7,942 nt of DNA from Actinomycetales bacterium (GCA_012514835.1 JAAYZM010000051.1:1-7942); one strand, 5' to 3'. Shown: positions 1-6,450, counted from the first letter of the stretch. Notes: generated by a model not told the origin, from the letters alone. Numbers and translations are program-made.

Positions 1-1044
1 ATCGCCGACGTCGCACTCGTCGGCTACCCGTCCGCGGGCAAGTCGAGCCTCATCGCGGCGATCTCTGCGGCTCGCCCCAAGATCGCCGACTACCCCTTCA
101 CCACCCTCGTGCCCAACCTGGGCGTGGTCCAGGCCGGCGGCTCGCGCTTCACCGTCGCGGACGTCCCGGGCCTCATCCCGGGCGCGAGCGAGGGCAAGGG
201 GCTCGGGCTGGAGTTCTTGCGACACATCGAGCGCTGTGCCGTGATCGTGCACGTGCTCGACTGCGCCACCCTCGAGCCGAACCGTGACCCCATCAGCGAC
301 CTCGATACGATCGAGGCCGAGCTCGCCGCGTATGCGGAGGACCTCGAGATCGGGCGCGTCCCGCTCGCCGAGCGGCCTCGTCTCGTGGTGCTCAACAAGG
401 TCGACGTCCCCGAGGCGCGCGAGCTGGCCGAGCTGGTCCGCTCCGAGCTCGAGGGCCGCGGCCTGCGCGTCTTCGAGATCTCGGCTGTGTCCCACGAGGG
501 GCTGCGCCCGCTCACGTTCGCGCTCGCCGAGATCGTCGAGACCGCGCGCGCCGCCGAGCCGCAGCCCGAGGGGGAGCGCATCGTGCTCCGGCCGCGCGCC
601 GTCGACGACTCGGGCTTCACAGTGACCAAGCGTCGCGACGGCACGCACGAGTTCTTCCAGGTGCGTGGCGACAAGCCCGAGCGCTGGGTGCGCCAGACGG
701 ACTTCTCGAACGACGAAGCGGTGGGCTACCTCGCGGACCGGCTCGCGCGCCTCGGCGTCGAGGAGCAGCTGTTCCGCACAGGAGCCGTCGCGGGCGCCGA
801 GGTGGTGATCGGTGACGGCCCGAGCGCCGTCGTCTTCGACTGGGAGCCCACGCTCCTCACCGGCTCGGAGCTGCTGGGCGGCCCACGCGGCACGGACCTG
901 CGCCTCGAGGACGGTTCGCGTCCCACGCGCGGGGAGAAGAAGCGCGAGTACCACGACCGCATGGACGCGAAGGCCGAGGCCCGCGCGGAGCTGTGGACCG
1001 AGCGCGAGTCCGGCCACTGGACCGACGCCGCCACCGACGACTGA
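1..1044 (+). CDS. obg: GTPase Obg/CgtA, 5' end outside window
   Basis: This is the C-terminal part (347 residues, stop TGA) of the Obg-family GTPase. Obg proteins bind GTP and act in late 50S ribosome assembly and stringent or growth control. The visible part opens at the G domain: G1 P-loop GYPSAGKSS (residues 8-16 of the fragment), switch I YPFTTLVPNLG (31-41), G3 DVPGLIPGA (54-62), G4 NKVD (132-135) and G5 SAVSHEG (161-167). An OCT domain follows, about 190-285, with a charged tail of roughly 60 residues. The glycine-rich Obg fold, about 160 residues in the family, should lie just left of the window, and rpmA/rplU are usual neighbours there. The gene is followed by a repeat-bearing gap rather than running directly into proB. 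The identification is secure; only the start is missing. Confidence 0.97.
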   Translation: MADVALVGYPSAGKSSLIAAISAARPKIADYPFTTLVPNLGVVQAGGSRFTVADVPGLIPGASEGKGLGLEFLRHIERCAVIVHVLDCATLEPNRDPISDLDTIEAELAAYAEDLEIGRVPLAERPRLVVLNKVDVPEARELAELVRSELEGRGLRVFEISAVSHEGLRPLTFALAEIVETARAAEPQPEGERIVLRPRAVDDSGFTVTKRRDGTHEFFQVRGDKPERWVRQTDFSNDEAVGYLADRLARLGVEEQLFRTGAVAGAEVVIGDGPSAVVFDWEPTLLTGSELLGGPRGTDLRLEDGSRPTRGEKKREYHDRMDAKAEARAELWTERESGHWTDAATDD

Positions 1045-1079
1045 CCCAGCGGATCTTGACCCCCTCCCGCGACCGCGGA

Positions 1080-1190
1080 GCGGAACACCACATCGCTCGC
1101 TGTCCAGTTGCGGAACACCACGCACTTGTGCGGAACACCATGACGAAGAAGTGGCCTCTGCGGAACACCACGGAACAACGGTGTTCCGCA
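1080..1190. repeat. Phased array of the word GCGGAACACCA
   Basis: Four exact copies of GCGGAACACCA lie at 1080-1090, 1110-1120, 1130-1140 and 1160-1170; three of them also carry a T in front. Start-to-start distances are 30, 20 and 30 bases. A truncated copy, CGGAACA, begins exactly 10 bases after the last full one (1171-1177), and an inverted copy, GGTGTTCCGCA, closes the array (1180-1190). The spacers share no sequence. The array begins 36 bases after the obg stop and ends about 90 bases before the proB start. Spacing near one helical turn suggests binding sites on one DNA face, but a dispersed intergenic repeat family is also possible. I do not recognise the word as a named operator or repeat family. 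The repeats are plain in the sequence; their function is unknown. Confidence 0.9.
1159..1190 (+). other. Inverted-repeat hairpin at the end of the array
   Basis: TGCGGAACACC (1159-1169) is the exact reverse complement of GGTGTTCCGCA (1180-1190), giving an 11-bp stem with a 10-base loop. The truncated copy CGGAACA (1171-1177) can instead pair with TGTTCCG (1182-1188) in a 7-bp stem with an ACGG loop, so the two folds exclude each other. No T-run follows; the next bases are ACGGAGGGGG. It is therefore not a standard intrinsic terminator for obg. It could be a palindromic protein site or an RNA structure if obg transcripts read through. Confidence 0.6.
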
Positions 1191-1266
1191 ACGGAGGGGG
1201 GCGAGTGGGGCGGCGTGCGTGACTGTCCAGCGCGCGGCGGTGGGGCGGGTCGCGTGCGGGATGCGG

Positions 1267-1272
1267 GACAAT
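1267..1272 (+). promoter_or_regulatory. Possible -10 element of a leaderless proB promoter
   Basis: GACAAT ends 7 bases before the GTG at 1280, the spacing expected when transcription starts at or next to the start codon. No clear Shine-Dalgarno sequence precedes that GTG, which fits a leaderless mRNA. No convincing -35 hexamer is visible, so this is tentative. Confidence 0.35.
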
Positions 1273-1279
1273 CGGACGC

Positions 1280-2410
1280 GTGAACTCGACCGTGACCTCC
1301 CGTGCCGATCTTGCGACCGCGAAGCGGGTGGTCGTCAAGGTGGGCTCGTCGAGCCTCACGGACGCGCACGGTCACCTCGACGTCGAGGCGCTCACCACTC
1401 TCGTGGACGTGCTCGCGCAGCGGCACGCCGACGGCGGCCAGGTGGTGCTCGTCTCGTCCGGCGCGATCGCCGCGGGCCTGACCCCGCTCGGCCTGCACGT
1501 CCGTCCGCGCGACCTCGCGACGGCCCAGGCGGCCGCCTCGGTGGGCCAGGGCCTGCTCATCGCGCGCTACACGCAGGCGTTCGGCCTGCACGGCATCCGG
1601 GTGGGCCAGGTGCTGCTCACCGTCGAGGACACCATCAGGCGAGGCCACTACCGCAACGCGCGCCGGGCCTTCAGCCGCCTGCTGGACCTCGGCGTGGTCC
1701 CCGTGGTCAACGAGAACGACACCGTGGTGACGGACGAGATCCGCTTCGGTGACAACGACAGGCTCGCCGCGCTCGTGGCGCACCTGACGGGTGCGGACGC
1801 GCTCGTGCTGCTCTCGGACGTCGACGCGCTCTACACCGCGAAGCCGGGCCGTCCCGACTCGCGCAAGATCTCCCACGTGACCGGCCGCAAGGACCTCGAG
1901 GGCATCGATGTCTCGGCCCGCGGCTCGCGTGTGGGCACGGGCGGCATGGTCACCAAGCTCGACGCGGCGGCCATCTCGACGGGCTCGGGCATCCCCGTGC
2001 TGCTGACTTCCGCGGGCAACGCGGCCGCGGCGCTCGCCGGAGAGGACGTCGGCACGTATTTCGCGGCCACGGGCCGACGCCGGAGCCCGCGGCTGCTGTG
2101 GCTCGAGCACGCGGCCCGCACGCACGGGCGCGTGGTGCTCGACGACGGTGCGGTGCGGGCCGTCGTCGAGGGCCGCAAGTCGCTGCTCCCCGCGGGCGTG
2201 ACGGCCGTCGAGGGACAGTTCGACGCGGGGGACCCCATCGAGCTCGTCTCGCTGCAGGGCGTCGTCGTCGCACGAGGTCTGGTCTGCTACGACTCGACGG
2301 AGCTTCCTGCGATGCTCGGGCGCTCCACGAAGGACCTGCGTGCGGAGCTCGGCCCGCGCTACGAGCGGGAGATCGCGCACCGCGACGACATCGTCATCGT
2401 GCGCCGCTGA
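1280..2410 (+). CDS. proB: Glutamate 5-kinase (ProB)
   Basis: It phosphorylates L-glutamate with ATP to gamma-glutamyl phosphate, the first and normally proline-inhibited step of proline synthesis in the cytoplasm. The 376 residues match the two-domain form. An amino-acid kinase domain covers about 15-260, with the phosphate-binding start VVVKVGSSSLT (17-27), SSGAIAAG (59-66), VNENDTV (143-149), FGDND (156-160), LLSDVDALY (177-185) and GTGGMVTK (219-226). A C-terminal PUA domain covers about 283-361. The GTG at 1280 is chosen because the kinase fold starts only some 15 residues later and a -10-like word sits 7 bases upstream. A second in-frame GTG at 1292 would shorten it by four residues and cannot be excluded. 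proA follows after an 87-base gap with its own possible promoter, so the two may be transcribed separately as well as together. Confidence 0.96.
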   Translation: MNSTVTSRADLATAKRVVVKVGSSSLTDAHGHLDVEALTTLVDVLAQRHADGGQVVLVSSGAIAAGLTPLGLHVRPRDLATAQAAASVGQGLLIARYTQAFGLHGIRVGQVLLTVEDTIRRGHYRNARRAFSRLLDLGVVPVVNENDTVVTDEIRFGDNDRLAALVAHLTGADALVLLSDVDALYTAKPGRPDSRKISHVTGRKDLEGIDVSARGSRVGTGGMVTKLDAAAISTGSGIPVLLTSAGNAAAALAGEDVGTYFAATGRRRSPRLLWLEHAARTHGRVVLDDGAVRAVVEGRKSLLPAGVTAVEGQFDAGDPIELVSLQGVVVARGLVCYDSTELPAMLGRSTKDLRAELGPRYEREIAHRDDIVIVRR

Positions 2411-2484
2411 GCTGTCCGCTGACCTGCCCGCTGACCAGGCGAGCCGCGCTGAGACACCCTCATCCAGGGGGTGGACACGCGGAC

Positions 2485-2490
2485 TACCCT
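2485..2490 (+). promoter_or_regulatory. Possible -10 element of a leaderless proA promoter
   Basis: TACCCT fits the actinobacterial TANNNT pattern and ends exactly 7 bases before the ATG at 2498. The same spacing occurs at proB. There is no strong Shine-Dalgarno sequence at a usual distance (GGAG at 2491-2494 is only 3 bases from the ATG) and no clear -35 box. Confidence 0.4.
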
Positions 2491-2497
2491 GGAGTGC

Positions 2498-3838
2498 ATG
2501 ACCACCACCTCTGACGCGACGACCACGGACACCACGGCAACGGCCACCCAGGCCCCGCCGTCGGCCCCGAGCCCGGACGTCACGGCCGCGGTGCACGCGA
2601 TCGCGCGCCGGTCGCAGGCTGCTGCGCCGAAGATTGCCACGGCCACGCGCGCCACGAAGGACGCGGCCCTCCACGCGCTCGCGGACGCGCTCGTTGCCAG
2701 TGCCGGAGACATCGTCACGGCCAACGCTGAAGACCTCGAGCGCGGCCGCCAGAACGGCATGTCCGCGGGCCTCCTGGACCGCTTGACGCTCACCGACGAG
2801 CGGATCGAGAAGATCGCGGACGCGCTGCGCGAGCTCGCGGCCCTCCCGGACCCGGTGGGCGAGGTGGTGCGCGGCTCGACGCTGCCCAACGGCCTGCGCC
2901 TGACCCAGACGCGCGTCCCGATGGGCGTGGTGGGCATGATCTACGAGGCCCGCCCCAACGTCACGGTGGACGCCGCGGGCCTGGGCCTGAAGTCCGGCAA
3001 CGCGGTGATCCTGCGCGGCGGCTCGGCGGCGGCGAGCTCGAACAGCCTGATCGTGAAGGTGCTCGGCGAGGCGCTCGAGGCGCAGGGCCTGCCCGCGGAC
3101 CTCGTGCAGTCGATCGACGAGTTCGGGCGGGCCGGTGCCGTCGCGCTCATGGGTGCGCGCGGCCTCGTGGACCTGCTGGTCCCGCGCGGGGGAGCTGACC
3201 TCATCTCGACCGTCGTGCGCGAGTCGAAGGTGCCCGTGGTCGAGACGGGGACGGGCAACTGCCACGTGTACGTCGACGCCGCGGCGGACGAGGACATGGC
3301 GCTCGAGATCGTCCTGAACTCCAAGACCCAGCGCGTGGGCGTGTGCAACGCCGCGGAGACGCTGCTGGTGCACCGCGACGTGGCCTCGACGTTCCTGCCG
3401 CGCGTGCTGCCCGCGCTCGCCGCCCAGGAGGTGGTGCTCCACGGTGACGAGTCCGTCCAGGCGACCGCGCCGTCGGGCGTCGCGGTGGACCCGGCCGACG
3501 ACGAGGACTGGGCGACCGAGTACCTCGCCCTCGAGCTCGCCGTGAAGGTGGTGGATGACGTCGAAGAGGCGATCGAGCACATCCGGCGCTGGTCCTCGGG
3601 CCACACCGAGGCGATCGTGACGAACGACCTCGCCGCGGCGGACCGCTTCATCGAGGCCGTCGACTCGGCCGCCGTCATGGTCAACGCCTCGACGCGTTTC
3701 ACAGACGGCGGGGAGTTCGGGCTCGGCGCGGAGATCGGCATCTCGACGCAGAAGATGCACGCGCGCGGACCCATGGGACTTGCCGAGCTCACCACCACGA
3801 AGTGGATCGTGCGCGGCAACGGACAGGTCCGTCGCTGA
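2498..3838 (+). CDS. proA: Glutamate-5-semialdehyde dehydrogenase (ProA)
   Basis: It reduces gamma-glutamyl phosphate with NADPH to glutamate 5-semialdehyde, which cyclises to pyrroline-5-carboxylate; this is the second step of proline synthesis. The 446-residue protein belongs to the aldehyde dehydrogenase superfamily. Visible motifs are PMGVVGMIYEARPN (141-154), LKSGNAVILRGGSAA (164-178), ETGTGNCHVYVD and the catalytic-cysteine segment NSKTQRVGVCNAAE, with the nucleophile at Cys283. FGLGAEIGISTQKMHARGPMG lies near the C-terminus. The open frame extends upstream to a GTG at 2471, but the ATG at 2498 is preferred because a -10-like word lies 7 bases before it. The first 25 or so residues are Thr/Ser/Ala/Pro-rich, lie outside the ProA fold and make the protein slightly longer than usual. 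A GTG at 2591 would remove this tail but lacks a ribosome-binding site. It supplies the partner enzyme to ProB, with which ProA is thought to channel the labile intermediate. Confidence 0.96.
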   Translation: MTTTSDATTTDTTATATQAPPSAPSPDVTAAVHAIARRSQAAAPKIATATRATKDAALHALADALVASAGDIVTANAEDLERGRQNGMSAGLLDRLTLTDERIEKIADALRELAALPDPVGEVVRGSTLPNGLRLTQTRVPMGVVGMIYEARPNVTVDAAGLGLKSGNAVILRGGSAAASSNSLIVKVLGEALEAQGLPADLVQSIDEFGRAGAVALMGARGLVDLLVPRGGADLISTVVRESKVPVVETGTGNCHVYVDAAADEDMALEIVLNSKTQRVGVCNAAETLLVHRDVASTFLPRVLPALAAQEVVLHGDESVQATAPSGVAVDPADDEDWATEYLALELAVKVVDDVEEAIEHIRRWSSGHTEAIVTNDLAAADRFIEAVDSAAVMVNASTRFTDGGEFGLGAEIGISTQKMHARGPMGLAELTTTKWIVRGNGQVRR

Positions 3839-3860
3839 CCTGACTCTCAGGCTCGCGTGC

Positions 3861-3866
3861 CACAAT
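3861..3866 (+). promoter_or_regulatory. Possible -10 element for the small-gene/nadD operon
   Basis: CACAAT, within CACAATGGACGC, lies in the 75-base gap after proA and 47 bases before the next start codon. The block resembles the proB upstream word GACAATCGGACGC. A CTGACT at 3840-3845 could be a -35, but its 15-base spacing is short. The position fits an operon start before a gene with a good ribosome-binding site. Confidence 0.35.
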
Positions 3867-3901
3867 GGACGCCCACGCGAGAGCGGTCCCCACCCCACAT
3901 C

Positions 3902-3908
3902 AAGGAGG
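3902..3908 (+). promoter_or_regulatory. Strong Shine-Dalgarno site that sets the small-gene start
   Basis: AAGGAGG lies 5 bases before the GTG at 3914. It is the best ribosome-binding site in the window and fixes the start at this GTG rather than at the upstream in-frame ATG-like codons. Confidence 0.85.
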
Positions 3909-3913
3909 CGCAC

Positions 3914-4057
3914 GTGCACGCTGCACTGCTTGCGGCTGAAGAGGTCCACCGGGAGCTGACGCTCCCGCCCATCGGGTTCGGGATCGTGTCCCTGGCGATC
4001 CTCATGGCCCTGCTCGCGGCGACGTTCGCGTTCCGCAACATCGGAGCGCGCAACTAG
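3914..4057 (+). CDS. Small single-pass membrane protein, 47 residues
   Basis: This is a 47-residue protein of unknown function. Residues 1-19 are polar and amphipathic (LLAAEEVHRELTLPP). Residues 20-40 form one hydrophobic helix, IGFGIVSLAILMALLAATFAF, listed here only as a membrane segment. A short basic tail, RNIGARN, follows. The basic C-terminus suggests it stays in the cytoplasm with the N-terminus outside (positive-inside rule, inference). The start is GTG with an ideal AAGGAGG 5 bases upstream; a longer reading from 3857 lacks a site and would begin inside the likely promoter. The TAG stop abuts the nadD ATG with no gap, so translation of nadD is probably coupled to it. From memory, proteins of this size and style occur between proA and nadD in related actinobacteria. 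I cannot name a family or a role; it might help anchor a partner at the membrane or serve mainly for coupling. Confidence 0.8.
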   Translation: MHAALLAAEEVHRELTLPPIGFGIVSLAILMALLAATFAFRNIGARN

Positions 4058-4657
4058 ATGACCCGGCGGACGACCCGGATCGGTGTCATGGGCGGCACGT
4101 TCGACCCCATCCACCACGGTCACCTGGTCGCCGCCTCGGAGGTTGCCCACCGCTTTGAGCTGGACGAGGTGATCTTCGTCCCCACGGGCGAGCCGGCGTT
4201 CAAGCAGGACCGCGACGTGACGAGCTCGGAGCACCGCTATCTGATGACGGTGATCGCGACGGCGTCGAACCCGCGGTTCACGGTCTCGCGGGTCGACATC
4301 GAGCGCGCGGGGCTCACCTATACGGTCGACACGCTCCGAGACCTTCAGAAGGAGCGTCCGGATGCCGATCTTTACTTCATCACTGGGGCGGACGCGATCG
4401 CCCAGATCCTGACATGGAAGGATGCGCCACAACTTTTCGACATGGCCCACTTCGTCGGGGTGACGAGGCCGGGTCACGCTCTGTCCGATGCTGGACTCCC
4501 GAACGGGGTCGTGAGCACGCTCGAGGTTCCGGCACTCGCGATCAGCTCGACCGACGTGCGTGAGCGCGTCGCGGACGGGGAGCCGGTCTGGTACCTCGTC
4601 CCGGACGGGGTGGTCCAGCACATCGCCAAGTACGGTCTGTATCGAGGTCTGCCATGA
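4058..4657 (+). CDS. nadD: Nicotinate-nucleotide adenylyltransferase (NadD)
   Basis: It transfers AMP from ATP to nicotinate mononucleotide, giving deamido-NAD, a central step shared by de novo and salvage NAD synthesis. The 199 residues match the family length. Signatures of the nucleotidyltransferase fold are GGTFDPIHHGH (12-22, the HxGH ATP-binding site), the middle segment DIERAGLTYTVDTL, YFITGADAI, and the C-terminal ISSTDVRER (162-170). The ATG at 4058 directly follows the stop of the small membrane protein, with GGAGC about 9 bases before it. An internal ATG at 4088 would cut into the first strand before the GGTFDP loop and is less likely. The stop codon overlaps the next start as ATGA. 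The nadD-rsfS-phosphatase order is conserved in actinobacteria. Confidence 0.97.
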   Translation: MTRRTTRIGVMGGTFDPIHHGHLVAASEVAHRFELDEVIFVPTGEPAFKQDRDVTSSEHRYLMTVIATASNPRFTVSRVDIERAGLTYTVDTLRDLQKERPDADLYFITGADAIAQILTWKDAPQLFDMAHFVGVTRPGHALSDAGLPNGVVSTLEVPALAISSTDVRERVADGEPVWYLVPDGVVQHIAKYGLYRGLP

Positions 4658-6450
4658 GTATCGAGCCGAGGTCACGGCGCCAGCTCCGTGAGCTCGAGAG
4701 GGCGCGTGAGGCGGCCGCCGCACAGGCGGACGCTTCGGGTGCCGACCAGTCGACCCCGCACGCGGAGCCCCCCGCTGCGGCCCCTCCTGCTGCCGAGCCG
4801 GACACCTCCGGGATGACGCGACGAGAGCTCCGTGAGCTCGCGGCGGCACGCGCCGCCGCCGCGCAGGGTGGACAAGCGCAGGGTGGACAAGCGCAGGGTG
4901 GGGAAGGGCAGGGTCCGACGGCGGCCCCCGACGCGGCGAGCGCGGCCGCGCAGGAAGGGCACGGGCAGGGTCCGACGGCGGCTCCCACCCCCTCTGCTCC
5001 GGCACGCCCGTCCTTCGACGCCGCACGCCGAGCAGAGCCCCGCACCGACCGACCGTTCGTGCCGAGCGCGCCGTCTCGCAACGACCAGCGGGCTGACCAG
5101 CAGGTGGCAGCGCCGCCGCGAGGTGACCAGCCCACGACTCCGCCGTCGTCGGCGAGCCCCTTCGTCTCGAGGCGAGCGATGCGCGAGGCGGAGCCCGTGG
5201 CCCCGCCCCAGCCCGGCGCTCCCGTGCGGCAGACCGCCGTGCGCCCGCCCACCACGGGTGCGGTGCGCGGCCTCAATGCGCAAGGTGGGCTCGGCGAGGT
5301 CCGGCCCGCGGACACGGGGGCCCGCCCGGCGGTCCCAGAGGGTCACTTCGCGCAGGCGCGCCCCGCTGCGCCACGGGTCGAGCCGCGCCCTGACGGTGCC
5401 GCCCAGCAGGGCGGTGCACCGCCCGCGGGCCCGTCGAACGTTGGCCAGCCGCACGCGGTCTCCCCGCACGCTGCGCCCACCCAGGCGATCCGCCAGCCCG
5501 GGCCCGCCACGACGGGGCCCGCAGTGTCCGGGGCCGCTCCGTCTGGTCGCGCAGCGGCTGCTCCTGCAGCAGCGGGCCCCGTGAGGGTGCCGGGGCATCC
5601 CGGACCCAGCCCGGCGGCGGGACCTGACGCAGCACCGTCGACCGCGGCACGTCCGCAGGGTGCCGCGTCGCGACAGGACCGCGTCCCGGGCTCACCCGTC
5701 GCGCCCGGAGTGCCGGTACCGCCGGTCGCCCGAGCCGGGGGAGCAGCGAGCGGGTCGATGCCCGCCCAGGTGGCTCCGTTCGTTCCCGCGCGGCCCGACG
5801 ACCCGTCGGCGCCCGCCGCGCCCGTCCCAGGCACCACGTGGGGTGGTGGGACGTTCACGGCCCCGCAGGGCGGTCAGCCGCCGTTCGGGTACCCGCAGCA
5901 GGGGCAGCCGCACCCCGGTCAGCCGCAACAGGGCCAGCGCACTCAGGCGCCGTCGCCGGAGTCCGGCTGGACCCCCGCGGTGAGCGGTGCGGTGCGCGCG
6001 CCCGTGGAGCCCGGCACGCTGCCCCCCGGTGTCGTGGCGCCGGTCTCGGAAGCGCCGCCCGCGGGTACGTACGTCCCGACGGGGTCCATGCCGATCGTGA
6101 TGCCCGGGTCCTTCGGTGCGCCGACCGTGAGCGGGACTGGACTGCCGAGCGCGGGCAGCGCACCCGGGGTAGCGGCGGACGCGTCCGAGGACGGATCGAC
6201 GCCCGCGTGGGGCAGCCTCGGGATCTCCGCGGAGGACCTCGAAGAGCCCGAGCCGCAGCCGCAGCGTGGCTACACGTGGCTGCACATGGTGGTGCTCTCG
6301 CTCGTCGCGTTCGTGGCGGGACTGCTCGTGTGGCTGCTGCTCATCCAGGGGCGTGGGTCGAGTGGCCTCGAGGGGCTCACCGAGTCGCCTGCGGGTAGTG
6401 TGGGCGCGGTTTCCGCCGTCGTCCACCCCCATGCCCCAGGAGAACTGTGA
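4654..6450 (+). CDS. Pro/Ala/Gly-rich protein with one C-terminal membrane helix
   Basis: This is a 598-residue protein that I do not recognise. About 540 residues are low-complexity and very probably disordered, rich in Pro, Ala, Gly, Gln and Arg. A single hydrophobic helix follows, about 544-564 (core VVLSLVAFVAGLLVWLLLIQ), and then a 33-residue tail. A basic, probably helical motif of the form [ST]RRx[LM]RE occurs three times near the N-terminus: SRRQLRE (7-13), TRRELRE (55-61) and SRRAMRE (172-178). The first two run on into similar ERAREAAAAQ and AAARAAAAQ stretches. A Gly-Gln repeat (GGQAQ units) lies at about 71-87. There is no signal peptide, so the long part is probably cytoplasmic with the C-terminus outside. 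It begins in an ATGA overlap with nadD, with CGAGG 5 bases before, and ends in a GTGA overlap with rsfS. Third-position GC bias and operon placement support it as a real gene. Its place in the operon, rather than homology, is the only hint to function. Confidence 0.85.
   Translation: MSIEPRSRRQLRELERAREAAAAQADASGADQSTPHAEPPAAAPPAAEPDTSGMTRRELRELAAARAAAAQGGQAQGGQAQGGEGQGPTAAPDAASAAAQEGHGQGPTAAPTPSAPARPSFDAARRAEPRTDRPFVPSAPSRNDQRADQQVAAPPRGDQPTTPPSSASPFVSRRAMREAEPVAPPQPGAPVRQTAVRPPTTGAVRGLNAQGGLGEVRPADTGARPAVPEGHFAQARPAAPRVEPRPDGAAQQGGAPPAGPSNVGQPHAVSPHAAPTQAIRQPGPATTGPAVSGAAPSGRAAAAPAAAGPVRVPGHPGPSPAAGPDAAPSTAARPQGAASRQDRVPGSPVAPGVPVPPVARAGGAASGSMPAQVAPFVPARPDDPSAPAAPVPGTTWGGGTFTAPQGGQPPFGYPQQGQPHPGQPQQGQRTQAPSPESGWTPAVSGAVRAPVEPGTLPPGVVAPVSEAPPAGTYVPTGSMPIVMPGSFGAPTVSGTGLPSAGSAPGVAADASEDGSTPAWGSLGISAEDLEEPEPQPQRGYTWLHMVVLSLVAFVAGLLVWLLLIQGRGSSGLEGLTESPAGSVGAVSAVVHPHAPGEL
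4861..4982 (+). repeat. In-frame tandem 15-base repeats and a 20-base direct repeat
   Basis: GCGCAGGGTGGACAA occurs twice in tandem (4861-4875, 4876-4890), followed by a one-base variant with GGGGAA (4891-4905), coding for repeated AQGGQ units. The 20-mer starting GGGCAGGGTCCGACG at 4906-4925 recurs exactly at 4963-4982, 57 bases (19 codons) later, coding GQGPTAA twice. All period lengths are multiples of three, so length changes would keep the reading frame. This fits slippage-driven growth of a disordered region. Confidence 0.9.
6396..6401 (+). promoter_or_regulatory. Possible internal -10 element before rsfS
   Basis: TAGTGT fits TANNNT and lies 45 bases before the rsfS start, inside the 3' end of the preceding gene. 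No -35 is evident and the surrounding sequence is coding, so it may be chance. If real, it would allow rsfS and the phosphatase to be made apart from nadD. Confidence 0.2.

Noticed and set aside
770..778. TGTTCCGCA inside obg, and GTTCCGCAAC at 4030-4039 in the small gene, as further copies of the array word
   Set aside because: They match only 9 or 10 bases, do not carry the full 11-base word, and are explained by the coding of Leu-Phe-Arg and Phe-Arg-Asn.
1080..1190. CRISPR array
   Set aside because: The repeat is only 11 bases, spacers are 9 or 19 bases, and no cas genes are nearby.
2455..2473. Small hairpin CACCCT/GGGGTG between proB and proA as a proB terminator
   Set aside because: The stem is only about 6 bp with one wobble pair and has no T-run; it lies just before the probable proA -10 element.
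857..5026. A 1389-codon minus-strand open frame that might encode a giant Arg/His-rich protein
   Set aside because: It is the codon-aligned antisense of four well-identified genes in one register. The amino-acid mix is that expected from reverse-complementing GC-rich codons, and it has no recognisable domain.
4672..5598. Minus-strand frame with repeated TLRLS units opposite the Pro-rich gene
   Set aside because: The repetition is the shadow of the tandem 15-base repeats in the plus-strand gene; there is no ribosome-binding site or domain to support it.
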